64,000 nt of DNA, from the NCBI RefSeq assembly GCF_017792025.1, contig NZ_CP046956.1, positions 1,860,001 through 1,924,000 of the forward strand. The letters run 5' to 3'. The stretch is from Sediminibacillus dalangtanensis. Its GTDB lineage: Bacteria; Bacillota; Bacilli; Bacillales; Amphibacillaceae. The notes beneath the pieces are model-generated. The model did not search any database. It was given only the letters and a program-made list of their open reading frames with translations, and was not told the origin of the DNA. This document shows positions 52,996-64,000 of the stretch, piece by piece. Positions within the stretch are counted from its first letter, which is position 1. Each line of letters opens with the position of its first letter. Made by a program: the position numbers and the translations under genes.

Positions 52996-53017
52996 CAAAC
53001 ATTTGTTCTATTATAAT
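52996..53017 (+). promoter_or_regulatory. Promoter -10 with LexA-like box before parE
   Basis: CAAACATTTGTTCT (52996-53009) matches the LexA consensus at about 11 of 14 positions, and TATAAT follows at 53012. The nearest -35 (TTTACA, 52986) has a 20-nt spacer, longer than usual. Confidence 0.38.
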
Positions 53018-53030
53018 GCAAAGAGAGTAG

Positions 53031-55004
<1,974 letters not shown>

Positions 55005-55034
55005 AACGAGTCGTTTGAAACGGGGGGAGCCTAC

Positions 55035-57488
55035 TTGGCTGAAACAGAACAATATTTAGATTTACCCTTGGAGGATGTAATCGGGGACCGGTTTGGAAGA
55101 TATAGTAAATATATTATCCAGGACCGGGCGCTTCCTGACGCCAGGGATGGATTGAAACCTGTACAGAGAAGAATTCTTTATGCCATGCATGAAGAAAGGA
55201 ACACCCATGACAAACCGTTCCGTAAATCGGCAAAAACGGTAGGAACGGTAATTGGTAACTATCATCCGCACGGAGACAGCTCTGTGTATGAAGCAATGGT
55301 AAGATTAAGCCAGGAGTGGAAGGTACGCAATTTATTGGTGGAAATGCATGGGAACAATGGGAGTGTCGATGGTGACCCACCTGCAGCCATGCGTTACACA
55401 GAAGCCCGCCTGTCGAGCATTGCGTCTGAGTTAATAAGAGGCATCGAAAAAGAGACGGTTGATTTTGTTCCTAATTTCGATGACACGATCAATGAACCGG
55501 TTGTATTGCCGGCAAAGTTTCCGAATTTGCTTGTCAATGGTTCAACCGGTATTTCCTCTGGTTATGCCACCGAGATACCACCGCATAATCTCGGAGAAAT
55601 TATTGATGCTGTCATCCGCAAAATTGACAAACCTTCTGTCACTTTGGATGAATTGATGCAAGTAATCAAAGGGCCGGATTTCCCAACTGGTGGAATCATC
55701 CAGGGTGTAGAGGGATTGAAGAAGGCCTATGAAACAGGTAAAGGAAAAGTTATCGTTCGCGGCCGGGCGACTATAGAAAAGCTTCGGACCAGCCGCGAAC
55801 AAATAGTCATCGATGAAATCCCATACGAAGTTAACAAAGCAAGCCTGGTTAAACGGATGGATGAACTGCGAATCGACAAAAAAGTCGAGGGGATCGCCGA
55901 AGTTCGAGATGAAACGGACCGAACCGGTCTTCGGATCGTGGTCGAATTAAAAAAGGATGCCGATAGCGAAGGAATCCTGCACTATTTATATAAAAACACA
56001 GATTTACAAATTTCTTACCATTTCAACATGGTGGCGATCAAGGATAAAACCCCAAAACAGTTAAATCTGCAAATGATGCTGGAAGCTTATATTGATCATC
56101 AAAAAGATGTGGTGACCAGGCAGTCGCAGTTTGACTTGCGAAAAGCCAACGAACGTTCTCACATTGTCGAAGGTTTGATCAAAGCAATTTCCATTCTTGA
56201 TGAGTTGATTGCTACGATCCGGGCCTCCAAAGACAAGCAGGACGCCAAAGCACGTATAAAGCAAGCATATGATTTTTCCGAAGCACAAGCAGAAGCTATC
56301 GTAAACCTCCAGCTTTATCGGCTTACCAATACAGATATCACATCTTTGGAGAAAGAAGCGGATGAACTGAGAGCCAAAATCAAAGAACTGGAAGAAATCC
56401 TTGGAAACGAAAAGAAGCTTTTAAAAGTCATCAAAGATGATTTAAAAAGCTTAAAAAAGAAGTACACAGAACAGAGACGAACCGTTATTCAACAAGAAAT
56501 TGAAGAATTAAAGATTAATTTGGAAGTGATGGTAGCAAGCGAGGATGTGCTCGTTTCCGTTACCAAAGACGGTTATATCAAACGAACAAGCCTTCGTTCA
56601 TATGCTGCCTCGAATGGAGAGGATCTGGCGATTAAAGAGGAAGACCATCTCATCGCCTTACAGGAAATCAACACGACGGATAAGTTACTGGTGTTTACGA
56701 ATAAAGGAAGATATTTGTATTTGCCGGTTCATGAATTGCCTGATATCCGTTGGAAAGATCTCGGCCAGCATATTTCCAATATCGTATCTATTCAAAAAGA
56801 TGAAACGCTTGTTAAAGCCATACCTATACGGGATTTCAATACAAGTCAATATCTCGTATTTTTCACGAAAAATGGAATGGTCAAGCGTAGTGAGTTGAAA
56901 TTATATGAAGCACAACGCTACTCCAAGGCCCTGGTAGCTGTCAACCTTAAAGGAGATGATTTGGTACACAGCGTCCATCTCACGGATGGAAATGCCAATC
57001 TCTTTGTTGCTTCTGATAAAGGTTATGGCCTCTGGTTTGAAGAACAAGAGGTTTCACCGGTAGGACAGCGTGCTGCGGGTGTTAAAGCAATGCAATTGAA
57101 GGATGGAGAAACGGTTGTCGGTGGTGAAGTGTTTGCACCTGATTCCGATCCCAATATTGTTTTATTGACGCAAAGGGGCGCATGCAAACGAATGAAATTG
57201 ACGGAATTTGAGCCGACAGGTCGGGCAAAAAGAGGATCGGTTATGCTGCGAGAATTAAAGCGAAAACCACATCGTATTACAGGTTTTTATCTTGTACAAG
57301 ATCATGAAGCCCTCCAGTTTAAGACTGCGAGTGGGTCAATCCAGTCTGTATTGCCGCTCGACCTACCTAAAAGCGACCGGTACAGCAACGGATCCTATGT
57401 CGTTGATTCCGATGAAAAAGGGGAAGTTATAGAAGTTTGGCCGTCGACTAATTATGAACAGCCATTTTTAGAGGAAAATGAATCCTAA
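55035..57488 (+). CDS. parC: DNA topoisomerase IV subunit A
   Basis: An 817-residue DNA-breaking subunit of topoisomerase IV. The catalytic tyrosine is Tyr121 in [11 protein letters not shown]. The quinolone-resistance region reads [14 protein letters not shown], with Ser82 and Glu86 in the usual sensitive form. Coiled-coil and GyrA-type C-terminal beta-pinwheel repeats follow (e.g. [44 protein letters not shown]). The TTG start follows a GGGGGGAG site. A weak terminator lies at 57607. Confidence 0.96.
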   Translation: MAETEQYLDLPLEDVIGDRFGRYSKYIIQDRALPDARDGLKPVQRRILYAMHEERNTHDKPFRKSAKTVGTVIGNYHPHGDSSVYEAMVRLSQEWKVRNLLVEMHGNNGSVDGDPPAAMRYTEARLSSIASELIRGIEKETVDFVPNFDDTINEPVVLPAKFPNLLVNGSTGISSGYATEIPPHNLGEIIDAVIRKIDKPSVTLDELMQVIKGPDFPTGGIIQGVEGLKKAYETGKGKVIVRGRATIEKLRTSREQIVIDEIPYEVNKASLVKRMDELRIDKKVEGIAEVRDETDRTGLRIVVELKKDADSEGILHYLYKNTDLQISYHFNMVAIKDKTPKQLNLQMMLEAYIDHQKDVVTRQSQFDLRKANERSHIVEGLIKAISILDELIATIRASKDKQDAKARIKQAYDFSEAQAEAIVNLQLYRLTNTDITSLEKEADELRAKIKELEEILGNEKKLLKVIKDDLKSLKKKYTEQRRTVIQQEIEELKINLEVMVASEDVLVSVTKDGYIKRTSLRSYAASNGEDLAIKEEDHLIALQEINTTDKLLVFTNKGRYLYLPVHELPDIRWKDLGQHISNIVSIQKDETLVKAIPIRDFNTSQYLVFFTKNGMVKRSELKLYEAQRYSKALVAVNLKGDDLVHSVHLTDGNANLFVASDKGYGLWFEEQEVSPVGQRAAGVKAMQLKDGETVVGGEVFAPDSDPNIVLLTQRGACKRMKLTEFEPTGRAKRGSVMLRELKRKPHRITGFYLVQDHEALQFKTASGSIQSVLPLDLPKSDRYSNGSYVVDSDEKGEVIEVWPSTNYEQPFLEENES

Positions 57489-57606
57489 TATGTGGCCGAT
57501 TGAAAATGCAAGAAAAAACTCCTTTAAAGGCTAACGCTGTTTTTTTGCCACAACGTCACATAAGTATAGAAGCAGGTCGTGAGAGAAATTGATTTAAAAT
57601 GTTTTT

Positions 57607-57655
57607 GGAGGCTGCCTTATAAGTATCTTTGGCTTGTGAGGCAGTCCTTTTTAGT
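57607..57655 (+). terminator. Probable terminator of parEC
   Basis: GGA-CTGCCT pairs with AGGCAG-TCC (one bulge) around a 22-nt loop, followed by TTTTTAG. It lies 118 nt after the parC stop. Confidence 0.6.
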
Positions 57656-57836
57656 ATCGGAAAATTCGTATAAATGATAATTGTTTTTTTACTGATTTAT
57701 GATAAAATGCTAACTGTGAGGAGGATTTCATACTCCTTCGCTTTATGTGCCGTTTCAGCAGCAATTACACTTCTCTTTGATCTCACCCTAGACAAAACAT
57801 ACATAATACCTTACCAACATTTTTTTTTAATCAATC

Positions 57837-57850
57837 AGAAAGCGCTTACA
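57837..57850 (+). promoter_or_regulatory. CcpA cre-like site before the yng operon
   Basis: AGAAAGCGCTTACA differs from an ideal cre (TGAAAGCGCTTACA) only in the first base. It lies 57 nt before yngJ, where CcpA could block transcription. The rest of the 418-bp gap holds a TTGTTT/TAAAAT promoter-like pair (57677-57710) and a sigma-E-like -10, CATACATA (57798), without a good -35. Confidence 0.6.
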
Positions 57851-57906
57851 AAGTTCGAGGCAAAACGCAGATTTTATTGAACATTTAAAAAAAAGGGGGA
57901 AATTGG

Positions 57907-59049
57907 ATGGATTTTGATTTAACAGAGGAACAACAAATGACGCAAAAAATGGTCCGAGACTTTGCACAGTCTGTCCTCGCTCCTCGAGCGGAAGAAATCG
58001 ATACCTCTGCTATTTTTCCAGAGGATGTCTTTGAAGAGTTAGGCAAACTGGGACTCTTGGGAATTCCCTTTCCTGAAAAGTATGGTGGAGCTGGGGGAGA
58101 CACTGTAACTTATACACTCGCAGTAGAGGAAATTGGACGGGTGTGTGGTAGCACAGGATTGAGTTACGCAGCAGCAGTGTCCCTGGGTGCAAGTCCGATT
58201 TTTTATTTTGGCACGGAAGAACAGAAAGAAAAATACTTAACCCCTTTGGCGACAGGACAAAAACTCGGCTCTTTCGGCTTGACTGAACCTAACGCAGGAT
58301 CTGACGCAGGCGGTACCCAAACGACTGCGGTTTCTAAAGGTAACAGCTATATCATCAATGGTGAAAAATGTTTTATTACCAATGCTTCTTACGCTAGTAC
58401 GATTATCGTGACAGCAGTAACAGGTAAGGATAAAAGCGATAAAAATATTATCTCTGCTTTCATCGTGCCGGCAGATTCTCCTGGAGTTACCATCACTAGT
58501 AGTTATCAAAAGTTGGGAGTTCGCGGTTCCAATACAGCAGCGATTATATTAGAGGATGTGGAAGTGCCGGCGGATCATTTATTGGGCGATCCGGAAAAAG
58601 GATTCAAACAGTTCTTATACACATTAGACGGCGGGAGAATTTCGATTGCAGCCTTATCATTGGGGATCGCCCAGGCATCCCTGGATAAAGCACTAGAATA
58701 CGCTAAACAAAGAAAACAATTCGGAAAGCCGATAGCTGCTTTTCAGGCAGTTCAATTCAAGTTAGCAGACATGGCAATGGAAGTAGAACTGGCGAGAGGT
58801 ATGGTACGAAAAGCGGCATGGTTGAAAGATCAGAACCGTTCTTTTGCGAAAGAAGCAGCTTTTGCCAAGTTGTTTGCTAGTGAAACTGCCACACGTGCAG
58901 CAAACCAGGCAATACAAATACTTGGTGGTTATGGTTATATGCAGGAATACCAGGTGGAACGTTATCTTCGAGACGCAAAACTGATGGAAATCGGGGAAGG
59001 AACCTCAGAGATACAGCGCCTTGTTATCGCGCGTCAGTTGGGTTGTTGA
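57907..59049 (+). CDS. yngJ: Acyl-CoA dehydrogenase (YngJ)
   Basis: A 380-residue FAD-dependent acyl-CoA dehydrogenase. Signatures: GSFGLTEPNAGSDAGGTQTTA, NGEKCFITNASYA, the FAD site AYAKQRKQFGKPIAAFQAVQ (two stretches), and the C-terminal QILGGYGYMQEYQVER. The catalytic base seems to be the Glu in IGEGTSEIQRL, the MCAD/SCAD arrangement rather than that of isovaleryl-CoA dehydrogenase, so a short-chain substrate such as butyryl-CoA is as likely as isovaleryl-CoA. First gene of a six-gene operon after a cre-like site. Confidence 0.92.
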   Translation: MDFDLTEEQQMTQKMVRDFAQSVLAPRAEEIDTSAIFPEDVFEELGKLGLLGIPFPEKYGGAGGDTVTYTLAVEEIGRVCGSTGLSYAAAVSLGASPIFYFGTEEQKEKYLTPLATGQKLGSFGLTEPNAGSDAGGTQTTAVSKGNSYIINGEKCFITNASYASTIIVTAVTGKDKSDKNIISAFIVPADSPGVTITSSYQKLGVRGSNTAAIILEDVEVPADHLLGDPEKGFKQFLYTLDGGRISIAALSLGIAQASLDKALEYAKQRKQFGKPIAAFQAVQFKLADMAMEVELARGMVRKAAWLKDQNRSFAKEAAFAKLFASETATRAANQAIQILGGYGYMQEYQVERYLRDAKLMEIGEGTSEIQRLVIARQLGC

Positions 59050-59075
59050 GTAAATCGCTAATCGGGAGGGCAAAC

Positions 59076-60452
59076 ATGTTCGAAAAAATATTGATAGCAA
59101 ACCGTGGAGAAATTGCAGCCAGAATCATCAGATCCTGCAAAAAATTAGGAATAAAAACAGTAGCCGTGTATTCGGATGCCGATAGGCAAGCAAAGTTTGT
59201 CGATTTGGCTGATGAAAGTTATCATATCGGACCGGCTCCCGTCAGTAAAAGCTATATGAATATAGAGAAAGTAATAGCAGCGGCAAAACAATCAGGCTCT
59301 GAGGCTGTGCATCCCGGTTATGGTTTGTTGAGTGAGCAAGCCTCTTTTGCCGAAGCATGTGAATTGGAAAGCCTGACATTCATCGGTCCGAAACCTGCTG
59401 CAATCGAGAAAATGGGCAGCAAGGTGATGGCGAGACAAACAATGAAAGATGCCGGGATTCCGATTGTTCCAGGAAGCAGCAATCCTGTTACCGATGTTGA
59501 GGAAGCTGCAGCAATTGCTGAAAAAATCGGTTATCCAGTGATGATCAAAGCTTCAGCAGGCGGCGGTGGAATCGGGATGGTCCTGGCAGATAATCTACAT
59601 ACATTAAGGGAAAAATTCCCGGATACAAGTAAACGTGCTGCGATGCTATTCGGGGATGGCACGATGTTCATCGAGAAAGTCATACCCAGGGCGAGGCATA
59701 TAGAAGTCCAGCTCCTTGCAGATTCATATGGGAATGTTGTTCATTTGTTTGAACGGGAATGTTCCATTCAACGTCGTCACCAGAAAGTGATTGAAGAAGC
59801 TCCATCGGGAACGGTTCAGCCAGCTTTACGCGAGAAATTGGGAATGACGGCAATGAAAGCTGCCCGGGCAATTGGCTATGAAAACGCCGGGACCATTGAG
59901 TTCTTGATGGATGAAGAGCAAAACTTTTATTTTCTTGAAATGAATACTCGTCTTCAGGTAGAACATCCGGTTACAGAAGAAATAACAGGAGTGGATATTG
60001 TCGAAGAACAGATTAAGATTGCGGCGGGGCACAGTCTCGGCATGAAGCAAGACAGCATGAAAATAAATGGTCACGCCATCGAGGTGAGAATTTATGCAGA
60101 GGATCCGTATACTTTTTATCCGTCTCCTGGAAGGATTACCAGCTTGAAATTGCCAGAAGGAAAAGGGATCAGGCATGAATTAGCTGTGAGAGAAGGTTCG
60201 GAAGTGACTCCATATTATGACCCCATGATAGGAAAACTCGTTGTCTCAGCTGCGTCCAGAAAAGAAGCTATCCGATTGTTGAAGGAAGCATTGGATCACT
60301 ATCAGGTAGACGGGATAAAAACCAATATACCGATGCTGAAAGAAATTGTTCGTCATGAACAATTCGAAAAAAGCAACACCCTGACAAGTTTCATTGAAGA
60401 CTATTACCTTAAGGGTTCCCATAATCAAAAGGAAAAGGAGAAAAGCAAATGA
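59076..60452 (+). CDS. yngH: Biotin carboxylase subunit (YngH/AccC type)
   Basis: A 458-residue biotin carboxylase of an acyl-CoA carboxylase. Motifs: MFEKILIANRGEIAARII, VHPGYGLLSE, ATP-grasp loop KASAGGGGIGM, RECSIQRRHQKVIEEAP, and EMNTRLQVEHPVTE. It carboxylates biotin on YngHB with ATP and bicarbonate. ATG 59076 follows GGGAGGG; the open frame extends into yngJ. Its stop overlaps yngHB (ATGA). The organism should have a separate accC for fatty acid synthesis. Confidence 0.94.
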   Translation: MFEKILIANRGEIAARIIRSCKKLGIKTVAVYSDADRQAKFVDLADESYHIGPAPVSKSYMNIEKVIAAAKQSGSEAVHPGYGLLSEQASFAEACELESLTFIGPKPAAIEKMGSKVMARQTMKDAGIPIVPGSSNPVTDVEEAAAIAEKIGYPVMIKASAGGGGIGMVLADNLHTLREKFPDTSKRAAMLFGDGTMFIEKVIPRARHIEVQLLADSYGNVVHLFERECSIQRRHQKVIEEAPSGTVQPALREKLGMTAMKAARAIGYENAGTIEFLMDEEQNFYFLEMNTRLQVEHPVTEEITGVDIVEEQIKIAAGHSLGMKQDSMKINGHAIEVRIYAEDPYTFYPSPGRITSLKLPEGKGIRHELAVREGSEVTPYYDPMIGKLVVSAASRKEAIRLLKEALDHYQVDGIKTNIPMLKEIVRHEQFEKSNTLTSFIEDYYLKGSHNQKEKEKSK

Positions 60453-60661
60453 CAGAAGTTCAAGCAACCATGGCCGGAAGTGTATGGAAAATCATCGCTG
60501 AAAAAGGGGAAACAATCAAGTCAGGAGAGGATATCGCCATTTTAGAATCGATGAAAATGGAAATACCCATTACAAGCACTTCAGATGGCGTGCTAAAAGA
60601 ATGGAAAGTGACAGAGGGGGACTTTGTCGATGAGGGAGATACAATCGCCATCATCGAGTAA
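60449..60661 (+). CDS. yngHB: Biotinyl carrier protein (YngHB)
   Basis: A 70-residue biotin/lipoyl attachment domain on its own. The biotinylation site is Lys36 in ILESMKMEIPI, inside the usual hammerhead fold with GDTIAIIE at the end. It shuttles carboxybiotin between YngH and YngE. It starts in the overlap ATGA with yngH, after AAAGGAG, and is followed after 21 nt by yngG. Confidence 0.94.
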   Translation: MTEVQATMAGSVWKIIAEKGETIKSGEDIAILESMKMEIPITSTSDGVLKEWKVTEGDFVDEGDTIAIIE

Positions 60662-60682
60662 CGGATTAGCCAGGGAGGCAAG

Positions 60683-61612
60683 ATGATGAGTGAAATACCT
60701 AAGAAAATAAACGTGAAGGAAGTCGGGCCACGTGATGGTCTGCAAAATGAAAAGCTGATTTTACCTTCAAAAGATAAGATCGGCTGGATTGACGCATTAT
60801 CCTCTACCGGGCTGTCTTATATTGAGATGACCTCTTTTGTTCATCCAGACTGGATTCCTCAGTTAAGTGATGCGCAAGAAGTTGCTGAAAGAATCCGGCG
60901 ACATCCTGATGTTACCTATGCAGCTTTGGTTCCCAATCAACGAGGGTTGGAACGAGCATTAACAGCAGGTATCGATGAAGCGGCTGTATTTATGTCAGCA
61001 AGTGAAAGCCATAACCGGAAAAACATTAATAAAACCATTGAGGATACGTTTCCAGTTTTACAAGGGGTAGTTGACACAGCGAAATCGGAAGGGAAAACAG
61101 TCCGTGCGTACCTGTCGACAGTTTTTGGATGTCCTTATGAAGGAGCGGTGGCCGTAGACAAAGTTATGAAAATCTGCGACCGGTTGTTTTCTATGGGAAT
61201 CGATGAACTCTCGTTAGGAGATACAATCGGAATTGCCAATCCACTGCAGGTAGATGAAATGCTAACAAAGCTGCTTCCCCGTTTCAAGGAAGGTTCTGTC
61301 GCCTTGCACTTCCATAATACAAGAGGGATGGCCTTAGCCAATGTCTGGTCCGCTTTGCAGCACGGAGTGACAACATTCGATGCTTCCTTAGGTGGATTGG
61401 GCGGCTGTCCTTATGCCAAAGGTGCATCTGGAAATTTAGCAACGGATGATTTGGTATTCATGCTTGAGCAAATGGGAGTGGAAACCGGAATTGACCAATC
61501 CAGATTAATGAATGCTGCGAATTTTATAGAAGAACGGCTTGGCAAGCCTTTATCAAGCCACCAAACTCAACTGCAACATTCGAAACAGGGGGGTGACCGG
61601 TTTGTCAGATGA
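60683..61612 (+). CDS. yngG: Hydroxymethylglutaryl-CoA lyase (YngG)
   Basis: A 309-residue lyase that splits HMG-CoA to acetyl-CoA and acetoacetate, the last step of leucine degradation. Family motifs: KEVGPRDGLQNE (metal Asp), SASESHNRKNIN, FHFHNTRGMALAN-type metal histidines (LHFHNTRG), and the signature GLGGCPYAKGASGN with the catalytic Cys. ATG 60683 and ATG 60686 are both possible; GGGAGGC better fits 60686. It overlaps yngF by 11 nt. Confidence 0.94.
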   Translation: MMSEIPKKINVKEVGPRDGLQNEKLILPSKDKIGWIDALSSTGLSYIEMTSFVHPDWIPQLSDAQEVAERIRRHPDVTYAALVPNQRGLERALTAGIDEAAVFMSASESHNRKNINKTIEDTFPVLQGVVDTAKSEGKTVRAYLSTVFGCPYEGAVAVDKVMKICDRLFSMGIDELSLGDTIGIANPLQVDEMLTKLLPRFKEGSVALHFHNTRGMALANVWSALQHGVTTFDASLGGLGGCPYAKGASGNLATDDLVFMLEQMGVETGIDQSRLMNAANFIEERLGKPLSSHQTQLQHSKQGGDRFVR

Positions 61613-62387
61613 ACTGATAAGCTTGCAAAAACGGAATGAGCGTATTGCAGTATTGACACTTAACAGGCCAAGTGCTGCTAATGCTTTATCAAGGGAATTG
61701 CTCCATCAATTTAATGAGCGGCTAACACAGTTGGAGAGTGATCCGCTATTGCGTTGCCTGGTGATTACCGGTTCTGGAGAGAAAGCATTCTGTGCAGGTG
61801 CCGACTTGAAAGAAAGAAGCCAAATGACGGAAGAGCAAACAAGAGAAGCAGTCCAATACATCGGCAGCACGCTGCAGAGGGTCAGTGAATTGCCAATGCC
61901 GACAATCGCGGCGATAAACGGAGCCGCTTTCGGTGGTGGGTTGGAACTCGCACTTGCATGTGATTTAAGGATTTCTGCTTCACATAGTAAATTGGCTTTA
62001 ACGGAAACTTCTTTGGGCATCATTCCCGGAGCTGGCGGAACACAGAGGTTAAGCCGTCAAGTAGGACCGTCCAAAGCAAAAGAAATGATATTTACTGCCA
62101 GGCCTGTAGACGCTGAAAAAGCTGAACAAATAGGACTAGTCGAATACGTCCATCACCCAGAGGAATTAATGGAAAAGGCAGAATTTTTAGCGGAAGAAAT
62201 TTCTAAAAATGCCCCTATTGCTTTGAGACAGGCCAAACTGGCTATTAATAAAGGATTGGATATGGAAATTTCGGAAGGGCTGGTATTTGAGAAACAATGC
62301 TACCAGCAAACGATCAAGACAAAAGATCGATTGGAAGGACTACAAGCTTTTAAAGAGAAGCGGACTGCTGTATTCATTGGAGAATAG
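61602..62387 (+). CDS. yngF: Enoyl-CoA hydratase/isomerase (YngF), probable methylglutaconyl-CoA hydratase
   Basis: A 261-residue crotonase-fold protein. Oxyanion-hole and catalytic segments are GAGADLKERSQM-type (FCAGADLKER), AINGAAFGGGLELALACD and IIPGAGGTQRLSR, with both catalytic glutamates plausible. In the yng context it should hydrate 3-methylglutaconyl-CoA to HMG-CoA. The start is TTG 61602, 7 nt after GGGGGGTGA inside yngG; the frame runs further upstream but without a site. B. subtilis YngF is 260 residues. Confidence 0.92.
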   Translation: MSDELISLQKRNERIAVLTLNRPSAANALSRELLHQFNERLTQLESDPLLRCLVITGSGEKAFCAGADLKERSQMTEEQTREAVQYIGSTLQRVSELPMPTIAAINGAAFGGGLELALACDLRISASHSKLALTETSLGIIPGAGGTQRLSRQVGPSKAKEMIFTARPVDAEKAEQIGLVEYVHHPEELMEKAEFLAEEISKNAPIALRQAKLAINKGLDMEISEGLVFEKQCYQQTIKTKDRLEGLQAFKEKRTAVFIGE

Positions 62388-62406
62388 AGAAACTGGAGGA
62401 ATGACC

Positions 62407-63942
62407 ATGCAAATGGACAAAGCAGAAATAAAATCCTCACACCAAGATCGCATTAAAAAAGGCGGAGCAGAAAAATACCATGAAAAAAACCTAGAAAAAG
62501 GGAAACTATTTGTGAGAGATCGTTTGAAGGAACTGTTTGATGATGATGTTGAATTGGAAGACGGCTTGTTTGCCAACTGTATGGACCCAACGCTTCCTGC
62601 TGATGGAGTGGTGACTGGTATCGGCAAAATCCATGGCAAAACAGTATGTGTCATGGCAAACGATTCTACCGTCAAAGCGGGGTCCTGGGGAGCAAAGACT
62701 GTCGAGAAGATTGTCAGAATACAAGAAACCGCTGCAAAGTTAAATGTACCAATGCTTTATTTGGTTGACTCTGCCGGTGCCAGGATAACCGACCAAATCG
62801 AAATGTTTCCGGGTAGACGAGGGGCAGGGAGAATTTTTCACAATCAAATCAAACTTTCGGGAAGGGTGCCTCAGGTTTGTTTGCTGTTCGGTCCTTCGGC
62901 AGCAGGGGGGGCATACATACCAGCTTTTTGTGATATTGTCGTCATGGTAGATGGAAATGCTTCTATGTATCTCGGCTCTCCGCGTATGGCTGAGAAAGTG
63001 ATCGGGGAAAAAGTTACACTGGAGGAAATGGGCGGTGCTGCGATGCACTGTTCCGTATCCGGTTGCGGGGATGTATTAGCTGCATCCGAAAAGGAAGCAA
63101 TTGAATTTGCCCGTCATTATCTTCAGTATTTCCCGGATAATTATCAGGGGAGGCCGCCCCGTATATCGGCGCTTCCTCCGAAAACTAGCGAAAAAACGAT
63201 CGGTGAGCTGATACCTGAAAATCAGAATGCTCCATTTGATATGTATGAGTTAATCAACCACATCATCGACGAAGATTCCTTTTGTGAAATAAAGCGGCTG
63301 TTTGCGCCAGAATTAATAACCGGTTTCGCCCGGTTGGACGGGGAAGCAGTCGGCGTAATCGCCAATCAGCCGAAAAGTAAAGGCGGCGTGTTATTTCCTG
63401 ATTCTGCAGACAAAGCGGCAAAATTCATTCAACTCTGTGACGCCTTCCATATTCCTTTGCTGTTTTTAGCCGACATCCCCGGTTTTATGATCGGGACCAA
63501 AGTGGAGAGGGCAGGGATAATCAGACATGGCGCCAAAATGCTCGCTGCAATGAGCGAAGCGACAGTGCCCAAAATATCGGTTGTCGTTCGAAAAGCGTAC
63601 GGAGCAGGATTGTACGCCATGGCCGGTCCTGCATTTGAGCCGGATTGCACACTGGCGTTACCTGGTGCACAAATCGCAGTGATGGGACCAGAAGCTGCTG
63701 TCAACGCCGTCTATGCCAACAAGATTGCAGAGCTGCCAGCAGAAGAAAAAGCTGAATTTATTCGTGCTAAACAGGAGGAGTATAAAGCCAATATCGATAT
63801 ATACCGGCTGGCATCGGAATTGGTTGTTGATGCTGTAATTGAACCAGAGAAACTAAGAAGGGAACTAATCTCTAGATTTGCTTTTTACAAAAACAAATCC
63901 GTACAATTCACGGAAAGAAAACACGGCGTTTATCCAGTTTGA
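62407..63942 (+). CDS. yngE: Acyl-CoA carboxylase carboxyltransferase (YngE)
   Basis: A 511-residue carboxyltransferase beta-type subunit, the same length as B. subtilis YngE, probably of methylcrotonyl-CoA or propionyl-CoA carboxylase. Motifs: VDSAGARITDQIEMFPGRRG, FGPSAAGGAYIPAFCD, EEMGGAAMHC, and DIPGFMIGTKVERAGIIRHG. With YngH and YngHB it makes a three-subunit carboxylase. ATG 62407 is 7 nt after TGGAGGA; ATG 62401 abuts the site. Last gene of the operon; repeat C5 begins 15 nt after the stop. Confidence 0.94.
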   Translation: MQMDKAEIKSSHQDRIKKGGAEKYHEKNLEKGKLFVRDRLKELFDDDVELEDGLFANCMDPTLPADGVVTGIGKIHGKTVCVMANDSTVKAGSWGAKTVEKIVRIQETAAKLNVPMLYLVDSAGARITDQIEMFPGRRGAGRIFHNQIKLSGRVPQVCLLFGPSAAGGAYIPAFCDIVVMVDGNASMYLGSPRMAEKVIGEKVTLEEMGGAAMHCSVSGCGDVLAASEKEAIEFARHYLQYFPDNYQGRPPRISALPPKTSEKTIGELIPENQNAPFDMYELINHIIDEDSFCEIKRLFAPELITGFARLDGEAVGVIANQPKSKGGVLFPDSADKAAKFIQLCDAFHIPLLFLADIPGFMIGTKVERAGIIRHGAKMLAAMSEATVPKISVVVRKAYGAGLYAMAGPAFEPDCTLALPGAQIAVMGPEAAVNAVYANKIAELPAEEKAEFIRAKQEEYKANIDIYRLASELVVDAVIEPEKLRRELISRFAFYKNKSVQFTERKHGVYPV

Positions 63943-63957
63943 TAAAAGAGGAGAAAG

Positions 63958-64000
63958 AGTCTGGGACAAAAGCATCGTGATCAAAATAACAACCGAACAT
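63958..64000 (+). repeat. Family C repeat, copy 5 (cut by window end)
   Basis: AGTCTGGGACAAAAGCATCG, then TGATCAAAATAACAACCGAAC matches the leader and left stem arm of copy C1 almost base for base. The right arm lies beyond the window. Its placement after the yngE stop again suggests a terminator. Confidence 0.78.

Noticed and set aside
57674..57880. 68-residue open frame before yngJ
   Set aside because: No ribosome site at its ATG; it overlaps the cre-like site and promoter-like elements of the yng operon.

Overview
The window is a chromosomal segment of an endospore-forming, low-GC Gram-positive bacterium of the family Bacillaceae. The evidence is the density of sporulation genes (spoVS, cotE, spoVK, sirA, sspN, tlp), Bacillus-type regulators (GlnR, LexA/DinR, sigma-B-like promoters), strong AGGAGG-type ribosome binding sites with frequent TTG and GTG starts, and a gene order that follows Bacillus subtilis over most of its length. 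A fused OpuF-type compatible-solute transporter and the abundance of intergenic repeats suggest a salt-tolerant relative of the Oceanobacillus/Virgibacillus group. That placement is inference; nothing here fixes the species.

Layout. 1-13100: end of rny, ymdB, spoVS, an M19 dipeptidase, the threonine catabolic pair tdh-kbl, miaB-ricA, cotE and mutS-mutL. 13.1-15.1 kb: dps and a GlsB/YeaQ-type stress membrane protein, each behind a sigma-B-like promoter. 15.2-22.1 kb: miaA-hfq, spoVK, hflX-ynbB and the glnR-glnA operon with a GlnR box. 22.5-24.8 kb: a holin-like membrane protein and a large convergent cell-surface subtilase. 25.3-27.2 kb: the SOS module, with lexA divergent from a 30-residue membrane peptide, a YneB-type resolvase and ynzC. 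27.4-34.7 kb: tkt, sirA, yneF, ccdA, an orphan MrpB-like protein, a CheY-like protein, ccdC, yneK (reverse) and a PAS histidine kinase. 35.0-44.2 kb: citB, yneN, an FbpB-like small protein, sspN, tlp, a double-AAA+ ATPase, yneP, yneQ and yneR. 44.4-49.3 kb: a TauE/SafE exporter, an alpha/beta hydrolase, then on the reverse strand a manganese catalase, yidD, folE2 and plsY. 49.4-57.5 kb: opuF-type transporter, yneT, parE-parC. 57.9-63.9 kb: a six-gene acyl-CoA/branched-chain catabolism operon (yngJ, yngH, yngHB, yngG, yngF, yngE), preceded by a cre-like site.

Between the genes lie three repeat families. Family A (about 230 bp, five copies, strongly structured) sits just after transcription terminators. 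Family B is GC-rich, 110-160 bp, with four segments. Family C carries a CCGAACG hairpin and doubles as a terminator at gene ends. They account for most of the longer non-coding stretches.

The most interesting points are: a LexA-controlled 30-residue transmembrane peptide in the place normally held by the SOS division inhibitor YneA; a two-module SpoVK/CbbX-like AAA+ protein translationally coupled to a thioesterase; an orphan MrpB homologue inside the ccd operon; and the terminator-associated repeat families.
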